Assembly (NCBI RefSeq): GCF_014205225.1
Contig: NZ_JACHNB010000001.1
Coordinates: 1,550,001 to 1,614,000 of the forward strand
Direction of reading: 5' to 3'
Length of the DNA: 64,000 nt
Origin: Actinoplanes octamycinicus
Lineage (GTDB): Bacteria; Actinomycetota; Actinomycetes; Mycobacteriales; Micromonosporaceae
Below the pieces are notes generated by a model. The model ran no database searches. It worked only from the letters and a program-made list of their open reading frames with translations, and was not told where the DNA came from. This document shows, one piece after another, positions 24,299 to 34,156 of the stretch; the stretch's first letter is position 1, and each line of letters starts with the position of its first letter. The translations under genes were made by a program, and so were the position numbers.

Positions 24299-24356
24299 CG
24301 CCGCTTCCTAGCGTGACCCTTCGAGGACGACGCGTCGGACGGAAGGAACCCTGCCT

Positions 24357-27300
24357 GTGGCCGCCGATGTCACCCAGGTGCGCACCGTGTGCGGCTACTG
24401 CGGCGTCGGCTGCGGGATGGTGCTGGACGTCGCCCGGGACGCCGACGGCCGCCGCCGGGTGCTCAGGGCGAGTGGCGACAAGGAGCACCCGGCCAACCGC
24501 GGCCGGCTCTGCACCAAGGGCGCGACCAGCGCCGACCTGCTCACCGTGGGCGGCCGGCTGGGGCACGCGATGGTCCGCGCCGAGCGCGGCGCCGAGCCTC
24601 AGCGGCAGCCGCTGGACCGGGCGATCGCGGAGACCGCGCGGCGGCTGCGGGCGATCGTCGACGAGCACGGCCCGGACGCGTTCGCCATGTACGTCTCCGG
24701 CCAGCTGACCCTGGAAGCCCAGTACCTGGCGAACAAGCTGGTCAAGGGCTTCATCGGGACCAACAACATCGAGTCGAACTCGCGGCTCTGCATGGCCAGC
24801 GCCGGCACCGGCTACAAGCTGTCGCTGGGCGCGGACGGGCCGCCCGGCTCCTACGACGACCTGGATCACGCCGACGTCTTCTTCGTGATCGGCGCGAACA
24901 TGGCGGACTGCCACCCGATCCTGTTCCTGCGGATGATGGAGCGGGTCAAGGCCGGCGCCAAGCTGATCGTGGTCGACCCGCGGCGCACCGCCACCGCCGA
25001 CAAGGCCGACCTCTTCCTGCAGATCCGCCCGGGCGCCGACCTGGCGCTGCTCAACGGCCTGCTGCACCTGGTGGACAAGGACGAGGAGTTCATCGCGGCG
25101 CACACCGAGGGCTGGGCCGCGATGCCGGAGCTGCTCGCCGACTACCCGCCCGCCGCGGTCGCCGCGCTGACCGGGCTGGCCGAGGAGGACATCCGGACCG
25201 CCGCCGAGTGGATCAGCGGGGCGGCGAACTGGGTGACGCTCTGGACGATGGGGCTGAACCAGAGCACCCACGGCACCTGGAACACCAACGCGATCTGCAA
25301 TCTGCACCTGGCCACCGGCGCGATCTGCCGGACCGGGAGCGGCCCGTTCTCGCTGACCGGCCAGCCGAACGCGATGGGCGGCCGGGAGATGGGCTACATG
25401 GGCCCGGGCCTGCCCGGCCAGCGGTCGGTGCTGGTCCCGGCCGACCGGGAGTTCACCGAGCGGGTCTGGGGGCTGCCCGGCGGCACCCTGCGCACCGACG
25501 TCGGCCGGGGCACCGTCGAGATGTTCGAGCAGATGGCGGCCGGGCGGATCAAGGCCTGCTGGATCATCTGCACCAACCCGGTCGCCTCGGTCGGCAACCG
25601 GAAGACGGTGATCGCCGGCCTGGAGGCCGCCGAGCTGGTGATCACCCAGGACGCCTTCGGCGAGACCGAGACCAACGCGTACGCCGACATCGCGCTGCCG
25701 GCCGCGATGTGGTCGGAGACCGACGGCATCATGATCAATTCCGAGCGGAACCTGACCCTGGTGCACCCGGTGGTGGACGCGCCCGGCGACGCCCTGCCGG
25801 ACTGGCTGCTGATCTGCCGGGTCGCGGCCGAGATGGGCTTCGCGGAGGCGTTCTCGTACGACAGCGCCGCCGAGATCCTCGACGAGATCAAGCGGTTCGC
25901 CAATCCACAGACCGGTTACGACCTGCGCGGAGTGTCGTACGAAAGGCTGCTCGACGGCCCGGTCCAGTGGCCGGCCGCGCCCGGTGGGCCGGACCGCAAC
26001 CCGATCCGGTACCGCGAAGCCGACGGTGGTCTCCGGTTCGCCACCGCGAGCGGCAAGGCGGTCTTCCACCCGCGCCCGCACCTGGACCCGGCCGAGCTGC
26101 CCGACGACGACTATCCGTTCGTGCTGAACACCGGCCGGTTGCAGCATCAGTGGCACACCATGACCAAGACCGGCAAGCTGGCCAAGCTCACCAAGCTCAA
26201 CCCGGCCCCGTTCGTCGAGATCAACCCGGCCGACGCGCGCGCCCGGGGGATCGCCGAGGGCGACCAGGTGGAGATCGAGTCCCGGCGCGGGCGCGCGGTG
26301 CTGCCCGCGGTGCTCACCGACCGGGTGCTGCCGGGCAGCTGTTTCGCCCCGTTCCACTGGAACGACCTGTTCGGCGAGTACGTCAGCGTCAACGCGGTGA
26401 CCAGCGACGCGGTCGACCCGCTGAGCTTCCAGCCGGAGCTGAAGGTGTGTGCGGTGGCCTTGTCCAAGGTCGCTGCGCCGGTTGCCGAACCCGCCGTCGC
26501 GCCCACCTCGATTCATGAACTGCTCGGTCTCGACCCGGTGCCACCCGTGCTCACCGACGGGCAGCGCCGCTACCTGGCCGGTTTCCTGGCCGGGCTGCCG
26601 CCGGTGCGCCCGGACGCGCCGACGCTGCCGGCCAACGCGCCGTTCGACCCGGACACCACGATGTGGGTCAACGGGCTGCTGGCCGGGATCTTCCACGCCG
26701 TACCGGAAAAGGCTCGTGATCTGCAGCCGGCCGGGCCGCGCCTGCAGATCCTCTGGGCGTCACAGACCGGCAATGCCGAGGAGTTCGCCCGCGGCCTGGG
26801 CGCACGGCTCGCCGGGACAGGGCGGCAGATTTCGGTACGAGGTATGGACGGCGCCGCCGGTGACCTCCTCGACCCCGATGCCGATCTGCTGGTGGTGACC
26901 AGCACGTTCGGCGATGGCGACGCACCGGACAACGGCGCCGAGTTCTGGCAGTCGATCGCCGGGGACGGGGCGCCCCGGCTGGACGGGCGCAAGTTCGCGG
27001 TGCTGGCCTTCGGCGACTCGACCTACGACGACTTCTGCGGGCACGGCCGCCGCCTCGACGAACGCCTTGCCGAGCTGGGCGCGGAACGGCTCACGCCGCG
27101 CGCCGACTGCGAGCCGGACTTCGAGGACACCGCCGACCGCTGGCTGCAGTCGGTGATCACCGCGCTGACCACCAAGCCGGCCGCGCAGCCCACCAAGGCC
27201 GCGCCGCTGAGGTCCGCGCTGATCGGGAACCGGCTGCTCAGCGGGCCCGGCTCGGCCAAGGAGGTACGCCGGTTCACCTTCCACACCGGCGGCCTGCTGG

Positions 27301-28304
27301 ACTACAGCGCGGGCGACGCGCTCGGCGTCTGGCCGGTGAACTGCCCGGACCTGGTCGACGAGTGGCTGTCGGTGACCGGCCTGGCCCCGGACACCGCGGT
27401 GGAGCTGGACCGGGTCGGCATGATCCCGCTGTCCGAGGCGCTCACCCGGCACCTGGACATCACGAAGATCACCACGGATCTGCTCCGGTTCACCGCCGAG
27501 CGGGGCGGGGACGGGCAGCTCAAGACGCTGCTCCGGCCGGACAACAAGGGTGAGCTGGCGAAGTGGGCGTGGGGCCGGCAGGCCGTCGACCTGATCGCCG
27601 AGCAGGGCGTGCGGGCGTCCGCGCAGGAGTGGACCGGGGTGCTGAAACGGCTCCAGCCGCGGCTGTACTCGATCAGCTCGACGCCGCTGGTCGACCCGGA
27701 CCAGATCAGCCTGACCGTGTCGGTGGTCCGGTTCGACGGCCTGCTCGGCCGGCCCCGCAAGGGGGTCTGCTCGACGCACCTGGCCGATGCCACGGACGAC
27801 CTCGAGGTGCCGCTGTTCGTGCAGAAGGCGCCGCACTTCCGCCCACCAGCCGACCCGGCCACCCCGATGATCATGGTGGGGCCGGGTACCGGGGTGGCGC
27901 CGTTCCTCGGCTTCCTGCAGGAACGCCAGGCGACCGGTGCGTCCGGGGCGAACTGGCTGTTCTTCGGCGAGCAGCGGCGGGCCACCGACTTCTACTACCG
28001 CGAGGAACTCGCGGCACTCTCCGCGGCCGGCACGCTGACCCGGCTCGACCTGGCATTCTCCCGGGACCAGCGGGCCAAGGTCTACGTCCAGGACCGGATG
28101 CGGGAGCAGGGCGCGCAGCTCTGGGCGTGGCTCCGGGACGGCGCGCACCTCTACGTCTGCGGCGACGCCAGCCGGATGGCCAAGGACGTGGACCGGGCGC
28201 TGCACGAGATCGCGGTCAACCACGGCCGGCTGTCCCCGGAGGCGGCCACCGCGTACCTGAAACAGCTGGCCGCGGAGAAACGCTACGTCCGCGACGTCTA
28301 TTGA
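24357..28304 (+). CDS. Assimilatory nitrate reductase fused to a CysJ-like flavoprotein reductase
   Basis: A cytoplasmic fusion of 1315 residues. The N-terminal part (1-700) is a NarB/NasA-type molybdopterin enzyme: [4Fe-4S] ligands Cys12, Cys15, Cys19 and Cys52, and [15 protein letters not shown] with Cys145 as candidate Mo ligand. Then come a flavodoxin domain (about 797-935, [13 protein letters not shown]), an FAD domain (RLYSISSTP near 1100) and an NADPH site ([18 protein letters not shown] near 1171). It can carry electrons from NADPH through FAD and FMN to Mo, reducing nitrate to nitrite in one chain without ferredoxin. GTG start with GGAAGGAA. No nitrite reductase or transporter is nearby. 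Confidence 0.93.
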   Translation: MAADVTQVRTVCGYCGVGCGMVLDVARDADGRRRVLRASGDKEHPANRGRLCTKGATSADLLTVGGRLGHAMVRAERGAEPQRQPLDRAIAETARRLRAIVDEHGPDAFAMYVSGQLTLEAQYLANKLVKGFIGTNNIESNSRLCMASAGTGYKLSLGADGPPGSYDDLDHADVFFVIGANMADCHPILFLRMMERVKAGAKLIVVDPRRTATADKADLFLQIRPGADLALLNGLLHLVDKDEEFIAAHTEGWAAMPELLADYPPAAVAALTGLAEEDIRTAAEWISGAANWVTLWTMGLNQSTHGTWNTNAICNLHLATGAICRTGSGPFSLTGQPNAMGGREMGYMGPGLPGQRSVLVPADREFTERVWGLPGGTLRTDVGRGTVEMFEQMAAGRIKACWIICTNPVASVGNRKTVIAGLEAAELVITQDAFGETETNAYADIALPAAMWSETDGIMINSERNLTLVHPVVDAPGDALPDWLLICRVAAEMGFAEAFSYDSAAEILDEIKRFANPQTGYDLRGVSYERLLDGPVQWPAAPGGPDRNPIRYREADGGLRFATASGKAVFHPRPHLDPAELPDDDYPFVLNTGRLQHQWHTMTKTGKLAKLTKLNPAPFVEINPADARARGIAEGDQVEIESRRGRAVLPAVLTDRVLPGSCFAPFHWNDLFGEYVSVNAVTSDAVDPLSFQPELKVCAVALSKVAAPVAEPAVAPTSIHELLGLDPVPPVLTDGQRRYLAGFLAGLPPVRPDAPTLPANAPFDPDTTMWVNGLLAGIFHAVPEKARDLQPAGPRLQILWASQTGNAEEFARGLGARLAGTGRQISVRGMDGAAGDLLDPDADLLVVTSTFGDGDAPDNGAEFWQSIAGDGAPRLDGRKFAVLAFGDSTYDDFCGHGRRLDERLAELGAERLTPRADCEPDFEDTADRWLQSVITALTTKPAAQPTKAAPLRSALIGNRLLSGPGSAKEVRRFTFHTGGLLDYSAGDALGVWPVNCPDLVDEWLSVTGLAPDTAVELDRVGMIPLSEALTRHLDITKITTDLLRFTAERGGDGQLKTLLRPDNKGELAKWAWGRQAVDLIAEQGVRASAQEWTGVLKRLQPRLYSISSTPLVDPDQISLTVSVVRFDGLLGRPRKGVCSTHLADATDDLEVPLFVQKAPHFRPPADPATPMIMVGPGTGVAPFLGFLQERQATGASGANWLFFGEQRRATDFYYREELAALSAAGTLTRLDLAFSRDQRAKVYVQDRMREQGAQLWAWLRDGAHLYVCGDASRMAKDVDRALHEIAVNHGRLSPEAATAYLKQLAAEKRYVRDVY

Positions 28305-28380
28305 CGGTTTTCGTGGGCGAACTGTGAAGATCCGGTGGAGGCGGCACTGTGGATTGATCGACACGCCTAGGCTGCCCCGG

Positions 28381-29262
28381 GTGAAGAGAATGTTGGCTGC
28401 CGTCCTGGCCACCACCCTGATCTCCGGGTGGTTCGCCGCACCGGCACAGGCGAACGACGGGGTCGGACCGACGATCCACGTCTTCTACGAGGAGACCGAC
28501 GGCTACGTGAGCTGGTTCCCCAGCCCGTCGATCTACCTGTTCGACGACGACGGGGTACGCAAGGGCGAGGTGATCCTCAACGGCGAGGTGGTGAACACCT
28601 TCGTCAACAACGACCCGATGTTCCCCAAGGACTACCCGCAGGGCCCGGTCGACATGACGATCCGCGCCTACGACATGGCCGGCAACATCTCGGAGTACCA
28701 CCGCCGGGTCGTCGTCGACCAGGACACCCCGACGGTGACCCTGGCCCCGGCCAACAACACCGTCGTCCGCGGCTGGATCTACGCCTCGGTCACCTCGATC
28801 CGGGACTACTCCGGCATGGGCTCGCTGACCTCGGCGATCGTCAAGGGCGACTACAACGTCACGACCCGCAAGGCGCCGTGGCGGATCGCGCTGAACACCC
28901 GCAAGGTCGCCGACGGCAAGCACGCGATCTTCTACGCGGTCGACGACAAGGCGGGCCATTCGGTCTACGCCGAGCGGGCCATCTGGGTGGACAACACCGC
29001 TCCGACGATCTCGCTGGCCAAGGCCCCTCGCGCCGGGAAGGTCAGCAAGACCTTCGCCGTCACCGCGAAGGCCGCCGACCGCTGGGGCGTCGCCAAGGTC
29101 CAGCTGCTGGTCAACGGCAAGGTGGTGAAGACCGACACCAAGGCCGGTTACACCTTCAAGATCAACCCCAAGAAGTACGGCAAGAAGTTCACCGTCCGCC
29201 TCCGCGCCTACGACCGGGCGGGCAACGTGACGTACACGGTCACCCGCACCTACCGCCGCTGA
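28381..29262 (+). CDS. Secreted bacterial Ig-like repeat protein, family copy 3
   Basis: About 293 residues: a short signal peptide (MLAAVLATTLISGWFAAPAQAND), then three Ig-like units and the family tail (VQLLVNGKVVKTDTKAGYTF, NPKKYGKKFTVRLRAYDRAG, RTYRR). Layout and length match copy 1 at 17401. The start is not certain: GTG 28381 or ATG 28390, the latter preceded by GAAGAGA. It follows the nitrate reductase by 76 bases and ends with a hairpin at 29279-29305. Function unknown. Confidence 0.8.
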   Translation: MKRMLAAVLATTLISGWFAAPAQANDGVGPTIHVFYEETDGYVSWFPSPSIYLFDDDGVRKGEVILNGEVVNTFVNNDPMFPKDYPQGPVDMTIRAYDMAGNISEYHRRVVVDQDTPTVTLAPANNTVVRGWIYASVTSIRDYSGMGSLTSAIVKGDYNVTTRKAPWRIALNTRKVADGKHAIFYAVDDKAGHSVYAERAIWVDNTAPTISLAKAPRAGKVSKTFAVTAKAADRWGVAKVQLLVNGKVVKTDTKAGYTFKINPKKYGKKFTVRLRAYDRAGNVTYTVTRTYRR

Positions 29263-29278
29263 CCCCTGCTCTCCGGGT

Positions 29279-29305
29279 GCCCGGCTCGCGCACGGCGAGC
29301 CGGGC
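29279..29305 (+). terminator. Hairpin terminator after Ig-like copy 3
   Basis: GCCCGGCTCG and its exact complement with a 7-base loop, 17 bases after the stop codon. Confidence 0.7.
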
Positions 29306-29377
29306 TGTCCGGTGGCCCGGGGGCCGGATGAACGGATGTCACCGAGGGACTGGGCAGCGGTGGCTAGGGTGCGACAC

Positions 29378-30043
29378 GTGCGCATCTTGATGGCCGACGA
29401 CGAGCGGACCCTGGCCGACACGGTCGCCGACGGGCTGCGGCAGTTCGCCATGGCGGTGGACGTCGTCTACGACGGCGCGGAGGCGCTGGAGCGGATCAAC
29501 ACGCATCGGTACGACGTCGCGATCCTGGACCGGGACATGCCCCGGCTGACCGGGGACGAGGTCTGCGTCCGGGTCGTCGAGCAGGGCATCGACACCCGGT
29601 TGCTGCTGCTCACCGCGGCCGCCGGGATCCGCGACCGGGTCGAGGGGCTCGGCCTGGGCGCCGACGACTACCTGACCAAGCCGTTCGCCTTCGCCGAGCT
29701 GGTGGCCCGGGTGCAGGCGCTGGCCCGGCGCTCGGCGGCGCCGCTCAAGCCGGTGCTGGAGCAGGACGGCGTGCTGCTCGACACGGTCCGGCACTTCGCC
29801 TCCCGGGACGGGCTGACGCTGAACCTGACGCCCAAGGAGTTCGCCGTGCTGCGCGTGCTGCTGCGCGCCGGCGGCCAGGTGGTCAGCGCCGAGGACCTGC
29901 TGGAACAGGCCTGGGACGAGAACGCCGACCCGTTCACCAACTCGGTCCGGGTGACCATCATGACGCTGCGCAAGAAACTCGGCGAGCCCGCGGTGATCCA
30001 CACCGTGCCGCGGGTGGGATACCGGCTCGGAGCCGCGTCGTGA
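29378..30043 (+). CDS. OmpR/PhoB-family response regulator
   Basis: DNA-binding response regulator of 221 residues. Receiver domain: acidic pocket MADDE, phosphoacceptor Asp51 in AILDRDMP and Lys in DDYLTKPF. The winged-helix output domain runs from GLTLNLTPKEFAVLRVLL to TVPRVGYRLG. The GTG at 29378 gives the normal family length; a TAGGGT box ends 7 bases before it, so the transcript may be leaderless. It is translationally coupled to the sensor kinase (GTGA overlap). The pair faces the ddl-alr operon tail to tail. Confidence 0.92.
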   Translation: MRILMADDERTLADTVADGLRQFAMAVDVVYDGAEALERINTHRYDVAILDRDMPRLTGDEVCVRVVEQGIDTRLLLLTAAAGIRDRVEGLGLGADDYLTKPFAFAELVARVQALARRSAAPLKPVLEQDGVLLDTVRHFASRDGLTLNLTPKEFAVLRVLLRAGGQVVSAEDLLEQAWDENADPFTNSVRVTIMTLRKKLGEPAVIHTVPRVGYRLGAAS

Positions 30044-31113
30044 GGGCCCGGTCGCCGGGACGCCGGGTCACCCTGGTCTGCACCGCGGCGTTCGTCCTCG
30101 GCGTCACGGTCTTCTGGCTGGCCGACTTCCTGCTCTTCTGGCTGCGGCTGGCGGGCAGCCAGCTCTGCGGGCCGGTGGAGAGCCGCGGCGAGCTCTGCCG
30201 AACCCTGGCGCAGCGCCCCGACCTGCAGCATTTCGCGCTCGTCGTGCTGGTCTCGGCGGCCGCGCTGGGCAGCGCCCGGTGGACCGTGCGCTGGTGCCTG
30301 CAGCCGATCCGGGAGCTGGAGCCGGTGATCGCCAGCGTCGGCCCGCAGAACTTGGGCTACCGGATCAACCCGGACGACGGCGACGCCGAGATCGCGGTGC
30401 TGGCCCGGGCGATCGACGCGATGATGGACCGGATCGCGATGGGCTACGAGGCGCAGCGGCACTTCGCCGCGAACGCCGCACACGAGCTGCGGACCCCGCT
30501 CGCCGTGCAGCGCACCCTGATCGAGGTCGGCCTGGCCCGGGCCACCAGCCCGGACAAGCTCGAACTGGTCACCGCGCAGCTGCTGGAGACCAACGAGCGC
30601 AACGAACGGCTGATCGAGGGTCTGCTGGTGCTCAGCGAGAGCGACCGCGGCCTGGTCACCAAGATCCCGTTACGGCTCGACGAGATCGTCGCCGGGGTGC
30701 TCGACGACCACGAGACGCAGGCCCGGGAGGCCGGCCTGACGATCACCCGCACGCTCGCGCCCCGGGTGGTGCTCGGCGAGCGGGTGCTGCTCGAACGGCT
30801 GGTCACCAACCTGGTGCAGAACGCCATCAAGTACAACCGGCCGGACGGGACCATCGAGGTCGAGGTGGGCGGCGAGCCGGCGCTGACCGTCACCAACACC
30901 GGCGACGACGTGCCGCCCGGGGTGGTGAGCGGGCTGTTCGAGCCGTTCCGCCGGCTGTCCGGCACCCGGATCGACCACAGCGGCGGCGCCGGCCTGGGCC
31001 TGACCATCGCCCGGTCGATCTGCCGGGCTCACGACGGGGTCATCGCCGCGCACTCGTCCGGCCGCGACGGGCTGCGGGTGGAGATCGCGTTCCCGGCGCA
31101 ACGGCCGCGGTAG
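30040..31113 (+). CDS. Membrane sensor histidine kinase
   Basis: HisKA-type kinase of 357 residues: membrane segment 1 (about 12-36), a short external loop with two Cys (SQLCGPVESRGELCRTL), segment 2 (about 66-84), HAMP, phospho-His148 in ANAAHELRTPLAV and an ATPase domain with N box NLVQNAIKYN and G box GGAGLGLTIARSIC. The tiny sensor loop suggests it senses membrane state or a disulfide-regulated signal. It is the partner of the overlapping response regulator. Its last 85 bases overlap the 3' end of the convergent alr gene. Confidence 0.93.
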   Translation: MRARSPGRRVTLVCTAAFVLGVTVFWLADFLLFWLRLAGSQLCGPVESRGELCRTLAQRPDLQHFALVVLVSAAALGSARWTVRWCLQPIRELEPVIASVGPQNLGYRINPDDGDAEIAVLARAIDAMMDRIAMGYEAQRHFAANAAHELRTPLAVQRTLIEVGLARATSPDKLELVTAQLLETNERNERLIEGLLVLSESDRGLVTKIPLRLDEIVAGVLDDHETQAREAGLTITRTLAPRVVLGERVLLERLVTNLVQNAIKYNRPDGTIEVEVGGEPALTVTNTGDDVPPGVVSGLFEPFRRLSGTRIDHSGGAGLGLTIARSICRAHDGVIAAHSSGRDGLRVEIAFPAQRPR

Positions 31114-32204
31114 GACCGCCGGACCCGCGGGCCGATCCCGGTCAGGATCTCGTGCGGGTTGGTCTCCGCCCAGCCCGCCCACTCGGCGACGGTCGGCTCA
31201 CCCCGGTCACCCGGGCCGAACAGGACCACCCGGTCACCGGCCCGGACCGGCAGGTCACCGACGTCCAGCACGATCTGGTCCATGGCGATCCGGCCGACGA
31301 CCGGCACCCGGCGGCCGTGGACGGCGACCTCGGCACGGCCGGCCACCCGGCGCGGGACGCCGTCCGCGTATCCGGCCGGGACCAGGGCGAGGGTGGTCTC
31401 CCGGGCGACCACGTGGTCCGGGCCGTAGGAGACGCCGGTGCCCGGGCCGACCCGCTTGGTGAGGATGACGGTGGACTCCAAGGTCATCGCCGGACGCAGG
31501 CCGAAACTACGGCCCGGGACCGGCTCCACGCCGTACACCGCGATGCCCGGCCGGACCAGGTCGAACCGGGCCTGCGGCAGCTGAAGGACGGCGGCCGAGT
31601 TGGCCAGGTGGACCAGGTGCCCGGCCAGGCCGGCCGCGGCGGCTTCGGCACGGGCGTGGCCGAAGGCGATCAGCTGCCGGGGCAGCCCCGGGTCGTCCGG
31701 GTCCTCGGCGTTCGCCAGGTGCGACCACACCCCGCGGACCGTGATCAGACCGGCCGCCCGGAGCTTCGCGGCGACCGTGAGCAGGTGCGGCCAGTCGCCG
31801 GCGGTCGCCCCGCCGCGGGACAGCCCGGTGTCCGCCTTCAGGTGCACGGCCGCCGGGCGACCGAGCCGCCCGGCCGCCCGGGCCAGCGACTCCAGGGTGC
31901 GGACCGCGCTGACCGACAGGTCCAGATCGGACACCAGAGCGGTTTCCAGTACGTCGTCCGGCGTGTGCAGCCACGCCAGGATCGGCGCCCGGATCCCGGC
32001 GGTCCGCAGCTCGATCGCCTCGGCCAGCGAGGTCACGCCCAGCCAGGAAGCCCCGGCGGCCAGCGCGGCGCCGGCCACCTCGACGCTTCCGTGACCGAAA
32101 CCGTTCGCCTTGACCACGGCCATCACCCGGGCCCCCGCGGCGGCCCGGCGCAGCAGCCGGATGTTGTGCCGGACCGCGTCCAGGTCGACGACGGCCGTGG
32201 TCAT
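31029..32204 (-). CDS. alr: Alanine racemase
   Basis: PLP-dependent racemase converting L-Ala to D-Ala for peptidoglycan, 391 residues. The PLP lysine is Lys32 in VMAVVKANGFGHG (GF where most enzymes have AY). VHLKADTGLSRGG, HLANSAA, RPGIAVYGV, VSYGPDHV (catalytic Tyr) and RIAMDQIVLDV are present. It starts within the stop of ddl (ATGA), forming a D-Ala-D-Ala supply operon. The normal end TGIGPRVRRSYRG is followed by about 25 extra residues that run antisense into the kinase gene, perhaps by loss of an earlier stop. Confidence 0.93.
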   Translation of the reverse strand: MTTAVVDLDAVRHNIRLLRRAAAGARVMAVVKANGFGHGSVEVAGAALAAGASWLGVTSLAEAIELRTAGIRAPILAWLHTPDDVLETALVSDLDLSVSAVRTLESLARAAGRLGRPAAVHLKADTGLSRGGATAGDWPHLLTVAAKLRAAGLITVRGVWSHLANAEDPDDPGLPRQLIAFGHARAEAAAAGLAGHLVHLANSAAVLQLPQARFDLVRPGIAVYGVEPVPGRSFGLRPAMTLESTVILTKRVGPGTGVSYGPDHVVARETTLALVPAGYADGVPRRVAGRAEVAVHGRRVPVVGRIAMDQIVLDVGDLPVRAGDRVVLFGPGDRGEPTVAEWAGWAETNPHEILTGIGPRVRRSYRGRCAGNAISTRSPSRPDECAAMTPS

Positions 32205-33211
32205 CGAGCGGCACGCAACAGCAGGTCGAGCAGCTCCGGATAGGTGCGCCCGGCGGCCCGCCAGATCTGCGGGAACTGCGACAGCTCGGTCAGGCCGGGC
32301 AGCGTGTTCACCTCGTTCAGCACCACGCCGTCGTCGGTGAGGAAGAAGTCCACCCGGAGCAGGCCGCCGCAGCCCAGCGCCCGGAAGGCCCGGATCGCCG
32401 TCTCGGCCAGCAGCTCCCGCTGGTCCGGCCGCAACTCGGCCGGGATGACGAACTCGGCGGCGCCCGGCGTGTACTTGGCGTCGAAGTCGAAGAACGCGGC
32501 GCCGTGCCGGATCTCCAGCGCCGGACCGGCCTCCAGGGTCCCGTCCGGGTGCTCCAGCACCGCCATGTCCACCTCGCGGCCCAGCACCGCCGCCTCCACC
32601 AGCACCTTGGTGTCGTGCTTGCGGGCCAGCACGATGGCCTGCTCCAGGTCGGCCCAGTCGTCGACCCGGGTGACGCCGACGCTGGAGCCGCTGCGGGCCG
32701 GCTTCACGAAGACCGGCAGGCCGAGCCGGGCCCGGTCGGCCGCGGACACGTCGTCGTCACCGGCGCGCAGCACCACGCCGTCGGCCACCGCGATCCCCTC
32801 GGCCGCCACGATCGTCTTGGTGAACTGCTTGTCCATCGAGGTGGCGCTGGCCAGCACGCCGCTGCCGACGTAGCGCACCCCGGCCGTCTCCAGGACCGCC
32901 TGCAGGGTGCCGTCCTCACCGAACGGGCCGTGCATCACCGGGAACGCCACGTCCACCGAGCGCAGCGCGCCGAGCGCGGCGATCAGGCTGCCGGACCGGG
33001 CCGGCCGCGCCGGGAACTCGGCGCCGGTCCCGGTGTCCGTGCCGATCTCCCACACCCCGGCGCGCGAGATCCGGATCGGCAGCACGTCGTAGCGCCCCCG
33101 ATCGAGGAACCGGAAGACCGAGGCGGCGGAGCGGCAGGAGACGTCGTGTTCCGCGCTCTGCCCGCCGAAGATGACCGCGACCCGGGTCCTGGAGTTCTGC
33201 ATGGCGGACAT
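32201..33211 (-). CDS. ddl: D-alanine--D-alanine ligase
   Basis: ATP-grasp ligase of about 336 residues that joins two D-Ala for the peptidoglycan stem. Motifs: VAVIFGGQSAEHDVSCRSA, FPVMHGPFGEDGTLQ, SMDKQFTK, VKPARSGSSVGVT, and LLRVDFFLTDDGVVLNEVNTLPGLTELS. The omega loop reads FFDFDAKYTPGAAEF; the AKY there is the D-Ala-D-Ala type, unlike VanA-type ligases with a His in this loop, so it should make D-Ala-D-Ala. First gene of the ddl-alr operon, divergent from a thymidine kinase gene. Confidence 0.92.
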   Translation of the reverse strand: MSAMQNSRTRVAVIFGGQSAEHDVSCRSAASVFRFLDRGRYDVLPIRISRAGVWEIGTDTGTGAEFPARPARSGSLIAALGALRSVDVAFPVMHGPFGEDGTLQAVLETAGVRYVGSGVLASATSMDKQFTKTIVAAEGIAVADGVVLRAGDDDVSAADRARLGLPVFVKPARSGSSVGVTRVDDWADLEQAIVLARKHDTKVLVEAAVLGREVDMAVLEHPDGTLEAGPALEIRHGAAFFDFDAKYTPGAAEFVIPAELRPDQRELLAETAIRAFRALGCGGLLRVDFFLTDDGVVLNEVNTLPGLTELSQFPQIWRAAGRTYPELLDLLLRAAR

Positions 33212-33372
33212 CCTCGGGATCGGCCCGTCCGGCCAGCGTCAGCGATCTCCTTAGGCGATCTTTATTCCGGAAGATGCCGACTTCCCGGATTTCCCGGGTC
33301 AATCAGGCAGCATCCGCCGGTGGAGTCGGGGTGCTGCCCGCCGCCGACCTGCGTGGTGGCACGCTCTGCGTC

Positions 33373-33924
33373 ATGGACCTGACCGTGATCCTCGGCCCGA
33401 TGAAGGGCGGCAAGTCACTCGAGATGATCAGCTTGCTGTCCCCGCTGCAGCACACCGGCATCCCGCACCGGATCTACCAGTCGGCGCGGCACGGCCGGGA
33501 CACCGCGGTGATGTCCCGCTCCGGCGGCTCCCTGGAGACGCTGAAGGTGCACACGCTGGCCGGGGCCACCGAGGGCGACGTCGAGGTGATCGGCGTCGAC
33601 GAGATCCACATGTTCACCGTCGACGACATCGCGGTGCTCGGGATGGCCGTCCGGGCCGGGATCAAGGTGGTCGTGGCCGGGATCGATCTGGACCACCGGG
33701 GGCAGCTGTTCGCGCCGGTGCGGGCGCTGTTCGAGCTGGCGCCGGAAAAGGTGATCTACCGCCGCGCGGTCTGCGACGTCTGCCGCTCCCTGGACGCCAC
33801 CCACACCCAGGTCCTGGAGCACGGCAAGCCGTTCATCCGCGAACTCGCCCCGTCGACGCCGCTCCCGGACGATGGCACTTATACCTATGAGGCGCGCTGC
33901 CGCAGGTGCGTGGTCCTCCCTTAG
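33373..33924 (+). CDS. tdk: Thymidine kinase (type II, TK1-like)
   Basis: Cytoplasmic dT salvage kinase, 183 residues. P-loop LILGPMKGGKSLEM at residues 6-18 (the usual version is GPMFSGKS), catalytic Glu in IGVDEIHMF, and a zinc lasso with VCDVCRSL and ARCRRCVVL. The length fits the family. ATG 33373 is chosen because the P-loop should lie near residue 10; the open frame extends to 33274. Single gene, divergent from ddl. The substituted P-loop residues should not destroy nucleotide binding but are uncommon. Confidence 0.85.
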   Translation: MDLTVILGPMKGGKSLEMISLLSPLQHTGIPHRIYQSARHGRDTAVMSRSGGSLETLKVHTLAGATEGDVEVIGVDEIHMFTVDDIAVLGMAVRAGIKVVVAGIDLDHRGQLFAPVRALFELAPEKVIYRRAVCDVCRSLDATHTQVLEHGKPFIRELAPSTPLPDDGTYTYEARCRRCVVLP

Positions 33925-34102
33925 ACCCCTCCCCGGCCCGGGCGTGACGGGTGATCACAGTTCCGCGGGTCGTTGCGGCATGTCAGTTCGAAGCCAATCG
34001 CCCCGCTACGTTCCACTCCCCACCCACCCAGGGGGGCCTGCCCGAAAGCAGTGTCGCGCGGATTCGCGGCCCCGGTGGCGCGGGTTGTGGACAGCGCGCC
34101 TG

Positions 34103-34111
34103 TGTGGATAA
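34103..34111 (-). other. Consensus DnaA box in intergenic DNA
   Basis: The minus strand reads TTATCCACA. A second, near-consensus box (CTGTCCACA) lies 18 bases away at 34085-34093. The two stand in a 232-base spacer between convergent genes. The same TGTGGATAACTCG string occurs at 4291-4303. Two boxes do not make an origin; titration or chance are alternatives. Confidence 0.45.
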
Positions 34112-34156
34112 CTCGTCAGCGCGTCGGCGGCGACCACGATCGATTGAGGATCACGG

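Noticed and set aside
32201..33211. VanA-type D-Ala-D-Lac ligase
   Set aside because: The omega loop reads DFDAKYT with Lys-Tyr in place of the His of VanA-type enzymes; no vanH or vanX genes nearby.
34085..34111. Chromosomal origin of replication
   Set aside because: Only two boxes, no dnaA/dnaN/parAB genes and no long AT-rich cluster.
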